From contig NZ_QRDV01000010.1 in the NCBI RefSeq assembly GCF_003386165.1, forward strand, positions 109,297 through 173,296: 64,000 nucleotides of DNA. Reading direction: 5' to 3'. Under the pieces are notes generated by a model. That model ran no database searches. It had not been told where the DNA came from and was given only the letters and a program-made list of their open reading frames with translations. The position numbers were made by a program, and so were the translations under genes. This DNA comes from Winogradskyella eximia (lineage in GTDB: Bacteria; Bacteroidota; Bacteroidia; Flavobacteriales; Flavobacteriaceae). Of this stretch, positions 8,195 through 17,311 are shown piece by piece. Within the stretch, counting starts at the first letter, position 1; each line of letters opens with the position of its first letter.

Positions 8195-8971
8195 CTATCG
8201 CAATAGTAATTTCTGACCTACTGTTATAAGGTTACTTGATAATCCGTTTAAACGTTTTATTTCGTTAACAGACGTTCCGTTTTTTAAAGCAATACGATAT
8301 AAGTTATCTCCAGTCTTAACGATATAAACGGATTGCTTAGTATCTTCAGTTGAAGTTTCATTTTTTTTAACTCGTAGTTTTTGACCAACATTAATAAGGT
8401 TGGTCTCTAAACTATTTATTCTTTTTAAGTCTTGTACGCTTAAATTATATTGTCTAGAGATACTAAATAAGGTATTCCCTTTTTGGACTATATGATAATT
8501 AGCATTTGCATTTTCAGATAAATCATCAGTTGATGTCATCGTTTCTGATTTTACATCAAAATTTCTAACACGTAGTCTCTGTCCTTTATTTATTAATGTG
8601 GTTTCTAAATTATTAGCTTGTTTTAATTGCGTTAAAGAGACATTGTATCTCCTTGCAACATCCAATAAGGTCTCATTATCTTTAACAACATATATATCAG
8701 AAGCATCATCAACTTCTCCAACACCTTTAGAATTAATAATGCCATCCGAATTGGATGGCATTATTGATTTTGTAAGCACTGAATCTATATTAGACTCAAC
8801 AACGTTATCTTCTATTTTAACTAATACAATTTCACCAGTAGCAATATTTAATTTTGCAGGCTTACCATCTAATAATACATCCTTAAATTTAACTTGAGTT
8901 TGGGCAATAACAGCCAATCCAAAAGCATGACAAATTAAAAATGTAACTATTAGTTTAAAGCTCTTTTGCAT
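8195..8971 (-). CDS. Secreted protein with three LysM domains
   Basis: A 258-residue exported protein: signal peptide 1-23 (ending VIAQ), a linker of about 65 residues and three LysM repeats (about 91-137, 157-202 and 213-258). The repeats share [24 protein letters not shown] ends. LysM binds GlcNAc-containing glycans, here most likely peptidoglycan. Its start codon lies inside the 3' end of lon (17-base overlap), so it is translationally coupled to lon. The linker-coding part contains a perfect 13-bp inverted repeat. There is no catalytic domain, so it may be a structural or scaffolding protein. Confidence 0.88.
   Translation of the reverse strand: MQKSFKLIVTFLICHAFGLAVIAQTQVKFKDVLLDGKPAKLNIATGEIVLVKIEDNVVESNIDSVLTKSIMPSNSDGIINSKGVGEVDDASDIYVVKDNETLLDVARRYNVSLTQLKQANNLETTLINKGQRLRVRNFDVKSETMTSTDDLSENANANYHIVQKGNTLFSISRQYNLSVQDLKRINSLETNLINVGQKLRVKKNETSTEDTKQSVYIVKTGDNLYRIALKNGTSVNEIKRLNGLSSNLITVGQKLLLR
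8735..8765. repeat. Perfect 13-bp inverted repeat inside the LysM gene
   Basis: AATAATGCCATCC (8735-8747) and GGATGGCATTATT (8753-8765) are separated by GAATT. The element is in frame and encodes part of the Ser/Asn-rich linker before the first LysM repeat. No T run follows on either strand, so it is not a canonical terminator. Confidence 0.85.
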
Positions 8972-11408
8972 TTTTTACTTTTTGTTTAGTAAGTGCTAGT
9001 TTTAGAACATCACTCATATCCGTAACGTAATGAAACGTTAACCCTTTTAAATATTCTGGTTTAATCTCATTGATATCTCTTCTATTATCTTCACAAAGTA
9101 AAATCTCTTTAATACGCGCACGCTTAGCTGCCAAGATTTTTTCTTTGATCCCTCCAACCGGTAATACTTTACCTCTTAAAGTGATTTCTCCTGTCATAGC
9201 CAAACTCTTTTTCACTTTACGTTGTGTAAACAAAGATACTAAAGAAGTTAACATAGTAACACCTGCACTTGGACCATCTTTTGGAGTTGCTCCTTCTGGC
9301 ACGTGAATGTGAACATTATATTTTTCAAATACTTCAGGATTAATCCCAAATTCTTCTGCGTTTGCCTTTATATATTCCATAGCAATAGTAGCAGATTCCT
9401 TCATCACCTTCCCTAAATTACCTGTAATACTTAAAGTCCCTTTTCCTTTAGATAAAATAGATTCTATAAACAGAATATCACCTCCAACGCTTGTCCATGC
9501 TAAACCTGTTACAACACCTGCAACATCATTGTTTTCATATTTATCACGTTCCATTCTAGGACTTCCTAAAATTTCAATGATATCTTCATTAGATATTTTT
9601 ATATTGTACTCCTCTTCCATTGCAATATTCTTGGCCGCATAACGTACCATTTTTGCAATTTGTTTTTCTAGTCCTCTTACTCCAGATTCACGTGTGTAAC
9701 CTTCAACAATTTTTTCGAGTTGTGGCTTTGCTATTTTTAAAGCTTTGTCATCTAAACCATGCTCTTTTAATTGTTTTGGCAATAAGTGACGCTTAGCGAT
9801 TTCTACCTTTTCTTCAATCGTATAACCAGTAACATTAATAATCTCCATACGATCTCTTAATGCTGGCTGAATAGTATTCATGCTATTAGACGTAGCAATA
9901 AACATCACTTTAGATAAATCGTATCCCATCTCTAGGAAATTATCATAAAACTCATTGTTTTGCTCCGGATCTAACACTTCTAACATGGCAGACGAAGGAT
10001 CTCCTTGGTGACCTGCAGATAATTTATCTATTTCATCTAAAACAAAGACAGGATTTGAAGTCCCTGCTTTCTTTAAACTCTGAATAATTCGTCCTGGCAT
10101 AGCACCAATATAGGTTTTTCTATGACCTCTAATTTCAGCTTCATCTCTTAATCCGCCTAATGAAATACGCACATATTCTCTACCCAAGGCCTCTGCAATA
10201 GATTTACCCAACGATGTTTTACCAACACCTGGAGGTCCATATAAACAAAGAATTGGCGACTTCATATCATTTCGCAGTTTTAAAACCGCTAAATACTCTA
10301 TGATTCTCTTCTTAACATCTTCTAATCCAAAATGGTCACGATCTAAGATTTTTATAGCTCGTTTTAAATCGAATTTATCCTTACTAAACTCATTCCAAGG
10401 CAAATCTAAAAAGAGATCTAAATAATTACGTTGAATAGAATACTCAGCTACCTGAGGATTCATACGCTGCATTTTTGCTAATTCTTTTTCAAAATGTTCC
10501 TTTACTTTATCGTCCCATTTTTTATCCTTAGCACGCATTTTCATATCTTCTATATCTTCACCAGAAGACACGCCTCCACCCAATTCTTCTTGAATGGTTT
10601 TCATTTGCTGATGCAAGAAATATTCGCGTTGTTGTTGATTCATATCACTCTGAACCTTATTCTGAATATCGTTTTTAAGCTCTAGCTTTTGATATTCAAG
10701 ATTCATGAATTTTAAAGTTTGAAGCGCACGTTCTTTAAGATCATTAATCTTTAATAATTCTTGCTTCTCCTCTACTCTAAGATTCATGTTAGAGGATACA
10801 AAATTCACTAAAAACGAATCACTTTCAATATTTTTGATAGCAAAACTTGCTTCAGAAGGAATATTTGGACTTTCCTTTATAATATCTAAAGACAATTCTT
10901 TAATAGAATCAATTATAGCTCTAAATTCTTCATTCTCTTTTGCTGGTTTAGCTTCAGGAATATCAGATATTGTTGCTGTTAAATAAGGTTTTTCTGAAAC
11001 CACTTCATTAATAGAAAAACGCTTTTTACCTTGAATAATTACTGTGGTATTGCCATCTGGCATTTTCAGCACCTTTAAGATCCTAGCAACGGTTCCTGTT
11101 TTATAGATATCTTTTGCTGTAGGGTTTTCAACAGCCTCATCTTTTTGAGACACCACTCCAATGACTTTTCCTCCTTTGTTAGCATCATTAATTAACTTAA
11201 TTGATGCATCTCTACCTGCAGTAATAGGAATAACTACACCAGGAAATAAAACCGTATTTCGTAATGGCAAAATTGGCAAAGAGTCTGGCAGAGACTCGCT
11301 ATTAATTAATTCTTCATCTTCAGGTGTCATTAATGGAATTAATTCTGAATTCTCATCGAAATCCTGAAATGACAGATTGTCTAAATTTAAAAATTTTGAT
11401 TTTTTCAT
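8955..11408 (-). CDS. lon: ATP-dependent protease Lon
   Basis: Lon degrades misfolded and regulatory proteins in the cytoplasm. Residues about 40-240 form the Lon N-terminal substrate domain. The AAA+ Walker A motif GPPGVGKT is at residues 391-398 and Walker B VFVLDEID follows. The C-terminal protease domain holds the catalytic Ser in PKDGPSAGV (about 713) and Lys in GGIKEK (about 755). The length of 817 residues is typical. A good Bacteroidota promoter lies upstream with a leader of about 97 bases. The secreted LysM gene overlaps its 3' end. Confidence 0.98.
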   Translation of the reverse strand: MKKSKFLNLDNLSFQDFDENSELIPLMTPEDEELINSESLPDSLPILPLRNTVLFPGVVIPITAGRDASIKLINDANKGGKVIGVVSQKDEAVENPTAKDIYKTGTVARILKVLKMPDGNTTVIIQGKKRFSINEVVSEKPYLTATISDIPEAKPAKENEEFRAIIDSIKELSLDIIKESPNIPSEASFAIKNIESDSFLVNFVSSNMNLRVEEKQELLKINDLKERALQTLKFMNLEYQKLELKNDIQNKVQSDMNQQQREYFLHQQMKTIQEELGGGVSSGEDIEDMKMRAKDKKWDDKVKEHFEKELAKMQRMNPQVAEYSIQRNYLDLFLDLPWNEFSKDKFDLKRAIKILDRDHFGLEDVKKRIIEYLAVLKLRNDMKSPILCLYGPPGVGKTSLGKSIAEALGREYVRISLGGLRDEAEIRGHRKTYIGAMPGRIIQSLKKAGTSNPVFVLDEIDKLSAGHQGDPSSAMLEVLDPEQNNEFYDNFLEMGYDLSKVMFIATSNSMNTIQPALRDRMEIINVTGYTIEEKVEIAKRHLLPKQLKEHGLDDKALKIAKPQLEKIVEGYTRESGVRGLEKQIAKMVRYAAKNIAMEEEYNIKISNEDIIEILGSPRMERDKYENNDVAGVVTGLAWTSVGGDILFIESILSKGKGTLSITGNLGKVMKESATIAMEYIKANAEEFGINPEVFEKYNVHIHVPEGATPKDGPSAGVTMLTSLVSLFTQRKVKKSLAMTGEITLRGKVLPVGGIKEKILAAKRARIKEILLCEDNRRDINEIKPEYLKGLTFHYVTDMSDVLKLALTKQKVKNAKEL

Positions 11409-11511
11409 ATATATTTTATAGCCATTCTGTCATAAACTCTTACAGATCAGCATTATTTTAAATGTATTAATAATTAACTTTACACTGAATACCAGTACAT
11501 TATAAGATATT

Positions 11512-11540
11512 CAAAGTTATTCACACTTATGTAATTTCAA
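11512..11540 (-). promoter_or_regulatory. lon promoter (Bacteroidota type)
   Basis: On the minus strand a perfect -7 element TAACTTTG (11512-11519) follows TTG (11538-11540) after 18 bases. Expected start of transcription is near 11505. Confidence 0.7.
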
Positions 11541-11641
11541 TTGTTATGCCATTACCTTTGATTGACATGAAACCTTTTCTAATTTTAAATAAAATTAGTG
11601 ACTTCAAGTGAATTTATATAATGATAATCAGGATAATTAGC

Positions 11642-11673
11642 ATCGAGACATAATTAAAAAAAATATTCTCGAT
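11642..11673. promoter_or_regulatory. Inverted repeat in the lon/ECF sigma divergent region
   Basis: Seven-base arms ATCGAGA (11642-11648) and TCTCGAT (11667-11673) are separated by 18 AT-rich bases. The 389-base region from 11409 to 11797 holds no gene. This element lies between the two divergent promoters and looks like an operator for a dimeric regulator. No regulator is identified. Confidence 0.4.
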
Positions 11674-11748
11674 ACATAATAGTCGTGACTTAGCTAATAC
11701 TCTAACGAACTAAAGGCATTAAAAATTTAAAACTTTTTTCATTAAAAC

Positions 11749-11776
11749 TGTAACACTTTAAAAAAGATACCATCTA
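11749..11776 (+). promoter_or_regulatory. ECF-type promoter before the sigma factor gene
   Basis: TGTAACA (11749-11755) followed after 15 bases by CATCTA (11771-11776). The GTAAC-type -35 and CxTCTA-type -10 resemble promoters read by ECF sigma factors, which often drive their own operon. The site is 22 bases before the TTG start of the sigma factor gene. Confidence 0.45.
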
Positions 11777-11797
11777 TTAATAAAAGCAAATGTTTTT

Positions 11798-12352
11798 TTG
11801 ACATCAACCAATCAAAATATCGAACAGTTATTACTGCTTTGTCAATCTGGAAACCAACGTGCACAGTTGGAAATTTATAACAGATACCACAAAGCGATGT
11901 ATAACACAGCCATAAGAATTGTAAAAGATTCCTTTAAGGCTGAAGACATAATGCAAGAGTCTTTTTTAACGGCTTTTACAAAAATAAACACTCTAGATGA
12001 CACTCAGTTATTTGGTGCTTGGTTAAAACGGATTGTAATTAATAATAGTATTGGTTACTACCACAAAACCATAAAACAAAACGAAGTGCCTTTAGAATCT
12101 GTAATTTATAAAGTTGAAGACGACGATGGCATTGTTGAGCCAGATCAGAATAATGAGAAAGTGAAACAAATTTTAAATGTTATGAAAACTTTAAAACCCA
12201 ATTACAATTTGAGTTTAACATTACATTTAATTGAAGGTTACGATTACGAAGAAATCTGCGAGATTATGAATATCTCTTATGCCAATTGCAGAACTTTAAT
12301 ATCGAGAGCGAAAGAGAGCTTAAGAAAAAAATTAGTACTAAAAGCATCCTAA
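11798..12352 (+). CDS. ECF-family RNA polymerase sigma factor
   Basis: A 184-residue group 4 sigma factor. Region 2 lies at about 20-85 (YHKAMYNTAIRIVKD, then AEDIMQESFLTAF), and region 4 at about 125-180 (LIEGYDYEEICEIMNISYANCRTLISRAKESLRKKL). No other in-frame start includes the complete region 2, so TTG at 11798 is used. An ATG 8 bases upstream is out of frame because of a run of seven T. The gene heads a four-gene unit with an anti-sigma factor and two envelope proteins, and probably senses envelope stress. Confidence 0.9.
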   Translation: MTSTNQNIEQLLLLCQSGNQRAQLEIYNRYHKAMYNTAIRIVKDSFKAEDIMQESFLTAFTKINTLDDTQLFGAWLKRIVINNSIGYYHKTIKQNEVPLESVIYKVEDDDGIVEPDQNNEKVKQILNVMKTLKPNYNLSLTLHLIEGYDYEEICEIMNISYANCRTLISRAKESLRKKLVLKAS

Positions 12353-12360
12353 AATTAATT

Positions 12361-12924
12361 ATGGAAAAAGATAATTTAGAAAGTTTATTTGATGGTTTGA
12401 AGGATCAATTTGATATTGAAACACCTCAAAGCAATCATGAACAACGATTTTTAGACAAGTTGAAATCTAATACTATAGCTTCAACCGAAGTTAAAAAGAT
12501 ATCGCGTTTTAACTGGAAGCCTTTTTTAGCCGTTGCAGCTTCTATTATCATTTGTTTAGGTCTGTTTACAACGTTACAAAATCAGCCTGAAGATTTAGAT
12601 TTAGCAAGCGTATCGCCAGAAATGTCAGAAACACAAGACTTTTTTACGGTTACTATTGAAAACGAATTAAAAAAACTAAACAAAGAACGTTCACCATTAA
12701 CAGAACAAATTATCACAGATGCTTTAGTACAAATTCAACTTTTAGAAACAGATTATAAAAAATTAAAAACAGATTTAACTGAAAGCGGAAAAAACCAACG
12801 TGTTATTTACGCAATGATTTCAAACTTTCAGAATAGAATTGACATTCTAAACTCCGTTTTAGAACAAATTGAAACAATTAAAGAACTTAAAACAAATACA
12901 AATGAACCTAAAAATACAATATAG
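12361..12924 (+). CDS. Putative membrane-anchored anti-sigma factor
   Basis: The 188-residue product has an acidic cytoplasmic N-terminal part (1-50), one hydrophobic segment at about 57-76 (PFLAVAASIIICLGLF) and a periplasmic coiled-coil-rich tail (about 100-180). This topology, right after an ECF sigma gene, is typical of anti-sigma factors. I see no HxxxCxxC zinc motif, so it is not of the ZAS type. The ATG at 12361 is chosen over an upstream frame that overlaps the sigma gene. It overlaps the next gene by 23 bases. Confidence 0.8.
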   Translation: MEKDNLESLFDGLKDQFDIETPQSNHEQRFLDKLKSNTIASTEVKKISRFNWKPFLAVAASIIICLGLFTTLQNQPEDLDLASVSPEMSETQDFFTVTIENELKKLNKERSPLTEQIITDALVQIQLLETDYKKLKTDLTESGKNQRVIYAMISNFQNRIDILNSVLEQIETIKELKTNTNEPKNTI

Positions 12925-13990
12925 AATCGCTTTTTTGCTTTTACTCCTACCGAGTATTGTATTAGCAATTACAGGTGAAGACCTTATAAAATCCTCTAAA
13001 GAGCGAAGCATTAAAAAATCATTTAATGTATCATCTAATGCGACATTAAAAGTAGATAACAGCTTTGGGAATGTTGATGTAATTACTTGGGAAGAAAACC
13101 GAATTGACTTTGATATACTTATTAAAGTTACGGGTAACAATGCAGAAAAAGTTCAAGAAAAAATTGATGGTATTAATATAGAATTCTCATCTACTAACGA
13201 TTTGGTATCTGCTATTACACATATCAGTAAAAATAAAAGTAACTGGTGGAATTGGGGAAAAAACATGAGCCTTCAAATTGAAATCAATTATGTTATTAAA
13301 ATGCCTATTTCTGGTAATGTAGACTTAAGTCAAGACTATGGTTCTATAAATTTAGATCGCTTAAACGGTGTTGCAAAAATCAGTTGCGATTATGGTAAAA
13401 TAACTACCAAAGAACTCATGGCTGATAACAATGACATAAGATTTGACTATAGCTCTAATTGTTATTTTGAATACATAAAAGGCGGAAAAATAACAGCAGA
13501 TTATAGCGGGTTTACAGTCGCAAAAACTAAGAATCTAATCGTAAAAGCAGATTATACTAAGTCCATTATAGAAGTCGGAGAAAACGTTAGCTACAACTGT
13601 GATTATGGCTCATTGAAAGTGGACAATGTCAATAATTTTAATGGTAAAGGTGATTACTTAACTTTAAGACTAGGGAGTGTTTTTAAAAACGTAAAAATTG
13701 ATGCTAATTACGGTTCTGTAAAAATTGACCGCATAGCATCTAAAGCAAAAAATATAGATATTAATGCCGATTTTACAGGTATCACAATAGGACATGATGT
13801 TGACTATAATTTCAGTTTTGATATTGATTTAGAATATGCATCGTTACGCGAATCAGACGGTTTTAATTTTATAAATAAAGAAATAGATATGACCGAAAAA
13901 AAATATAGCGGTTATTATGGTACACAAAATTCCGGGAATTTTGTAAAGATTAAATCAGAGTACGGAAGCGTGAGCTTCAAAAAGTTCTAA
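12902..13990 (+). CDS. Exported beta-solenoid protein (DUF4097-like)
   Basis: The 362-residue product starts at the ATG inside the preceding gene, which gives a proper signal peptide (residues 1-22, ending IVLA). After it come repeats built around DYGSI, DYGKI, DYSGF, DYGSL, NYGSV and EYGSV, spaced 20-45 residues apart. This is the pattern of right-handed beta-solenoid, adhesin-like DUF4097 proteins. It probably sits in the periplasm or on the outer membrane. Co-transcription with an ECF sigma and anti-sigma pair suggests a part in envelope stress sensing or response. The substrate is unknown. Confidence 0.75.
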   Translation: MNLKIQYRIAFLLLLLPSIVLAITGEDLIKSSKERSIKKSFNVSSNATLKVDNSFGNVDVITWEENRIDFDILIKVTGNNAEKVQEKIDGINIEFSSTNDLVSAITHISKNKSNWWNWGKNMSLQIEINYVIKMPISGNVDLSQDYGSINLDRLNGVAKISCDYGKITTKELMADNNDIRFDYSSNCYFEYIKGGKITADYSGFTVAKTKNLIVKADYTKSIIEVGENVSYNCDYGSLKVDNVNNFNGKGDYLTLRLGSVFKNVKIDANYGSVKIDRIASKAKNIDINADFTGITIGHDVDYNFSFDIDLEYASLRESDGFNFINKEIDMTEKKYSGYYGTQNSGNFVKIKSEYGSVSFKKF

Positions 13991-14041
13991 ACATTCATTA
14001 TTTCTAATAACACATAACATCAATTAAAAAATCAAACAATC

Positions 14042-14770
14042 ATGAAACTATTACAATCAATTACAGTATTAGCTTTTCTTTTATGTACAACACTATCTTG
14101 TGCTCAATGGGGAAATGGAAAAAAGATTAAAGGTGATGGCAACATTACAACCCAAACCATAACAACAGCTTCTTACGACGGTATAAAAGCTGCAGGACCA
14201 ATGGACTTTAAATTGGTAAAAGGCTCTGAAGGCGAAATTTCAATTAAAGGTGATGCCAACCTTATGGATTATATAATTGTCGAGGTAAAAAACAATTTAG
14301 TTTATGCTAAAGTAAAAGATGGTTATAATCTAAAACCCACCCAAACCATTGTAATTACAATTCCTTATGAATCTATAAGTTCAGTTTCGCTAGCTGGTTC
14401 TGGTGATATTGAAAACTCAGGCACCATAGAAGCTAATGACTTTAGTGTTGCCTTAGCAGGCTCTGGTGATATAGATTTAAATATTAACGCAAAATCTATA
14501 GAAAGTAGTATTGCTGGTTCTGGTGATATTGAATTAGAAGGCTCTGCTAAAGACTTAACTATAAAAATTGCCGGTTCTGGAGATTTTGATGGCAAAGCAT
14601 TACAGAGTACTAATGTGACGACTAAAATTACAGGATCAGGATCTGCTAATGTGGTTTGCAACGGTGACTTATTAGCTAGAATAACAGGTTCTGGTGATTT
14701 AAACTATACAGGAAAACCAACACACAAAGACACTAAGATTACAGGTTCTGGTAGCGTTAGCAATAAATAA
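14042..14770 (+). CDS. Lipoprotein with head-GIN/DUF2807 domain and GSGD repeats
   Basis: A 242-residue lipoprotein: signal peptide with lipobox LSC at about residues 18-20, then a DUF2807 (putative auto-transporter adhesin, head GIN) domain. Eight AGSGD/TGSGS-type turns recur between residues 118 and 240 and mark the rungs of a beta-helix. It lies 51 bases after the DUF4097-like gene and is probably the last gene of the ECF unit. Repeats are also conserved as DNA: 21 identical bases occur at 14393-14413 and 14513-14533. Confidence 0.88.
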   Translation: MKLLQSITVLAFLLCTTLSCAQWGNGKKIKGDGNITTQTITTASYDGIKAAGPMDFKLVKGSEGEISIKGDANLMDYIIVEVKNNLVYAKVKDGYNLKPTQTIVITIPYESISSVSLAGSGDIENSGTIEANDFSVALAGSGDIDLNINAKSIESSIAGSGDIELEGSAKDLTIKIAGSGDFDGKALQSTNVTTKITGSGSANVVCNGDLLARITGSGDLNYTGKPTHKDTKITGSGSVSNK

Positions 14771-14962
14771 TTAAATCTGTATTCTAATTGATAAATGGTT
14801 TATTAAATATGAGCTTTTAATTGTTATCAATCATATTTAAAATGAAAACTGTTAATAACTCAAATAAACTTAGCTCTATTTAAACCCTAAATTGAGCTTC
14901 TTTTTTTAAATTTGTATTTCAGATTATTAAAATAATATCACACAAGCAAATTCAGTATAGAA

Positions 14963-16684
14963 TTGGAACATTTTGTAGTATCAGCTCGTAAATACAGACC
15001 ACAAACCTTTAAGGATGTTGTGGGTCAGCAGGCTATTACAAATACTTTGCTTAATGCTATTGAAAATAATCACCTAGCCCAAGCTTTATTATTTACAGGA
15101 CCTCGTGGAGTTGGTAAAACAACTTGTGCACGTATTCTTTCAAAAATGATTAATAGTGATGGCAACACAAGTGAAGACGAAGATTTTGCTTTCAACATTT
15201 TTGAACTCGATGCGGCTTCAAATAACTCGGTTGATGATATTAGAAGCTTAACCGATCAGGTTAGAATTCCGCCACAAGTAGGAAAGTACAAAGTTTATAT
15301 CATTGATGAGGTGCATATGTTATCTCAAGCGGCTTTTAATGCGTTTTTAAAAACATTAGAAGAACCACCTAAGCATTGTATCTTTATTTTAGCGACCACT
15401 GAAAAGCATAAAATTATCCCGACGATACTATCGCGTTGTCAAATATTCGATTTTAAACGTATCACCGTTTCTGATGCTAAATCGTATTTAAAATATATTG
15501 CTGAAGAGCAAGGTATTAACGCAGAAGATGATGCCCTTCATATTATAGCTCAAAAAGCAGATGGCGCCATGCGAGATGCACTTTCAATTTTTGATCGTGT
15601 AGTTAGCTTTTCTGGTAAAAACTTAACAAGGCAAGCCGTAACTGAAAACTTAAACGTTTTAGATTACGAAACCTATTTTACAAGTACAGATTTTATCTTA
15701 GAAAATAAGATCCCTGATTTACTGATACAATTCAACACAATTCTTTCTAAAGGATTTGATGGTCATCATTATATTGCAGGTCTAGCGTCTCATTTTAGAG
15801 ATTTAATGGTTTGTAAAAATCCTTCAACAATTCCTTTGTTAGAAGTTGGTGAAGATACCAGTCAAAAATACATGGAACAATCACAAAAAACGACTCATAC
15901 CTTTCTAATGGAAGGCATTCGGATGGCGAATGACTGTGATTTAAAATATAAAACGAGTAAAAATCAACGCTTATTAGTTGAATTAACGCTTATGCAATTA
16001 GCCTCTATCACTTTTGATGGAGAAAAAAAAAATCTTAGGCACTTCATAATTCCGCCTTCGTATTTTAAAGCAAAAGGTATTACTCCTATTCCGGTTACTA
16101 AACCAAAAGTTGAAGCAAAAACACCTGTAAGCACCAGTACTACTAAAGAAAACACAAAGCCAACTGCTGCTGCAGTAGCTGAGCCTGTTATTAGTATTCC
16201 TAAGATATCCATAAATCAACCTAAAAAATCTACTTCTGGTTTATCATTAAGAAGTATTAGAGAAAAAAAAGAACATCAATTACGCCAAATGGATGTGGTT
16301 ATTGATGAAGATGATTTACCAAAAGAGCCTGTAACGCAAGAAGCCTTAGATGAAGCTTGGAAAATCTATACGGCTCAAATGGATAAGAAAGGTGAAAAAA
16401 TTATGGCATCTATTTTACAAATGGATCAACCAAAATTAAAAGGTACTACCATTTATTTAACCTATTCTAATAACACCAATAAGATAGAATTAGAACGTGC
16501 TGAGTTTCCGTTAATGACCTTTTTAAAGAAAAAATTGCTTAATTACGACTTAAAATTAGATATTACAGTAAACGAAGAGATTGCAAAAAAATACGCTTTT
16601 ACACCCTTAGAAAAATACGAAAAACTAAAAGAAAAAAATCCGAATATTGAGGTTTTACGCCAAACATTTGGATTGGATATCTAA
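14963..16684 (+). CDS. dnaX: DNA polymerase III subunit gamma/tau
   Basis: DnaX forms the clamp loader ATPase of the replisome. Walker A GPRGVGKT is at residues 46-53, the DELD/DEVH block YIIDEVHMLSQAAFNAFLKTLEEPP follows at about 113, and the sensor LATTEKHKIIPTILSRCQ at about 144. The start is TTG at 14963: MEHFVVSARKYRPQTF is the family start and no ATG precedes it in frame. Unlike most DnaX proteins, the four zinc-binding cysteines after Walker A are missing and an acidic loop (NSDGNTSEDEDF) stands in their place. A perfect -7-like TAAATTTG is at 14907-14914, without a well-spaced TTG. Confidence 0.95.
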   Translation: MEHFVVSARKYRPQTFKDVVGQQAITNTLLNAIENNHLAQALLFTGPRGVGKTTCARILSKMINSDGNTSEDEDFAFNIFELDAASNNSVDDIRSLTDQVRIPPQVGKYKVYIIDEVHMLSQAAFNAFLKTLEEPPKHCIFILATTEKHKIIPTILSRCQIFDFKRITVSDAKSYLKYIAEEQGINAEDDALHIIAQKADGAMRDALSIFDRVVSFSGKNLTRQAVTENLNVLDYETYFTSTDFILENKIPDLLIQFNTILSKGFDGHHYIAGLASHFRDLMVCKNPSTIPLLEVGEDTSQKYMEQSQKTTHTFLMEGIRMANDCDLKYKTSKNQRLLVELTLMQLASITFDGEKKNLRHFIIPPSYFKAKGITPIPVTKPKVEAKTPVSTSTTKENTKPTAAAVAEPVISIPKISINQPKKSTSGLSLRSIREKKEHQLRQMDVVIDEDDLPKEPVTQEALDEAWKIYTAQMDKKGEKIMASILQMDQPKLKGTTIYLTYSNNTNKIELERAEFPLMTFLKKKLLNYDLKLDITVNEEIAKKYAFTPLEKYEKLKEKNPNIEVLRQTFGLDI

Positions 16685-16687
16685 ATA

Positions 16688-17281
16688 ATGGCAAGTATTA
16701 AAAGTGACATAATCGGCGAATTAAATCAAGACAATCAATTTGAAGATTGGTGGCATAGTTTACCTATTAAAATTCCCTTTTTCAATAACAAAACGGTAGA
16801 AATTGCCTTTATGGGTTTTGTTCCCGAAAGTGATGCTTTATTTATTAAAGATGCTGATGAAGCTCTCAAAACATTTTTAGAAAAATCAGAAACTGATCGC
16901 TTATCACTATCTCATCTGGCCTATAAAAACTGTATGGACTTTTTAAATGCAATAGAATTTGATGAGGCCGACCAACCACTATGGAATATTAAAGATGAAA
17001 ATGAAATTTGGAATTTTATTTATCCTCAAACTATTTTTGTCACTAGAAGACATAGACACGATGAAAACATTTATATTAATGTAACGTGTGAATGCGAATG
17101 GGAACAAGAGCATGGGCTTCAATTGGTGTTTAGGCAAGGAAAGATATTAACCAGAATTAGTGCTCAAGATGGACATATCACTGAAGCTGATGCCTACAAC
17201 AAACCTGATAACGAAGATAAGTTACTCAGTCAATTTAACGCATCCACTACAACATCTAAATGGTGGAAATTTTGGAATTAA
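16688..17281 (+). CDS. Hypothetical protein, DUF6985-like
   Basis: A 197-residue acidic soluble protein with many Trp and paired Glu/Asp. It starts three bases after dnaX. Blocks such as WNIKDENEIWNFIYPQTIFVTRRHRHDENIYINVTCECEWEQEHGLQLVFRQG recall the DUF6985 group of small beta-rich proteins; this match is from memory and is weak. It ends in a WWKFW peptide. No signal peptide. The function is unknown; position suggests co-transcription with dnaX. Confidence 0.7.
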   Translation: MASIKSDIIGELNQDNQFEDWWHSLPIKIPFFNNKTVEIAFMGFVPESDALFIKDADEALKTFLEKSETDRLSLSHLAYKNCMDFLNAIEFDEADQPLWNIKDENEIWNFIYPQTIFVTRRHRHDENIYINVTCECEWEQEHGLQLVFRQGKILTRISAQDGHITEADAYNKPDNEDKLLSQFNASTTTSKWWKFWN

Positions 17282-17311
17282 AATTATTTATAAATATATA
17301 ATCAAATTAAT

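Noticed and set aside
14365..14661. Minus-strand open frame with SPEPA repeats opposite the GSGD lipoprotein gene
   Set aside because: It is the mirror image of the GSGD-coding repeats; the plus-strand frame has a signal peptide and a known domain.
14393..14757. Possible CRISPR-like array because of regularly repeated DNA
   Set aside because: The repeats are in frame and encode GSGD turns; their spacing is irregular, they are short and there are no cas genes.
15964..16212. Minus-strand frames opposite dnaX
   Set aside because: Hydrophobic low-complexity shadows of the Thr/Pro/Val-rich linker of DnaX.
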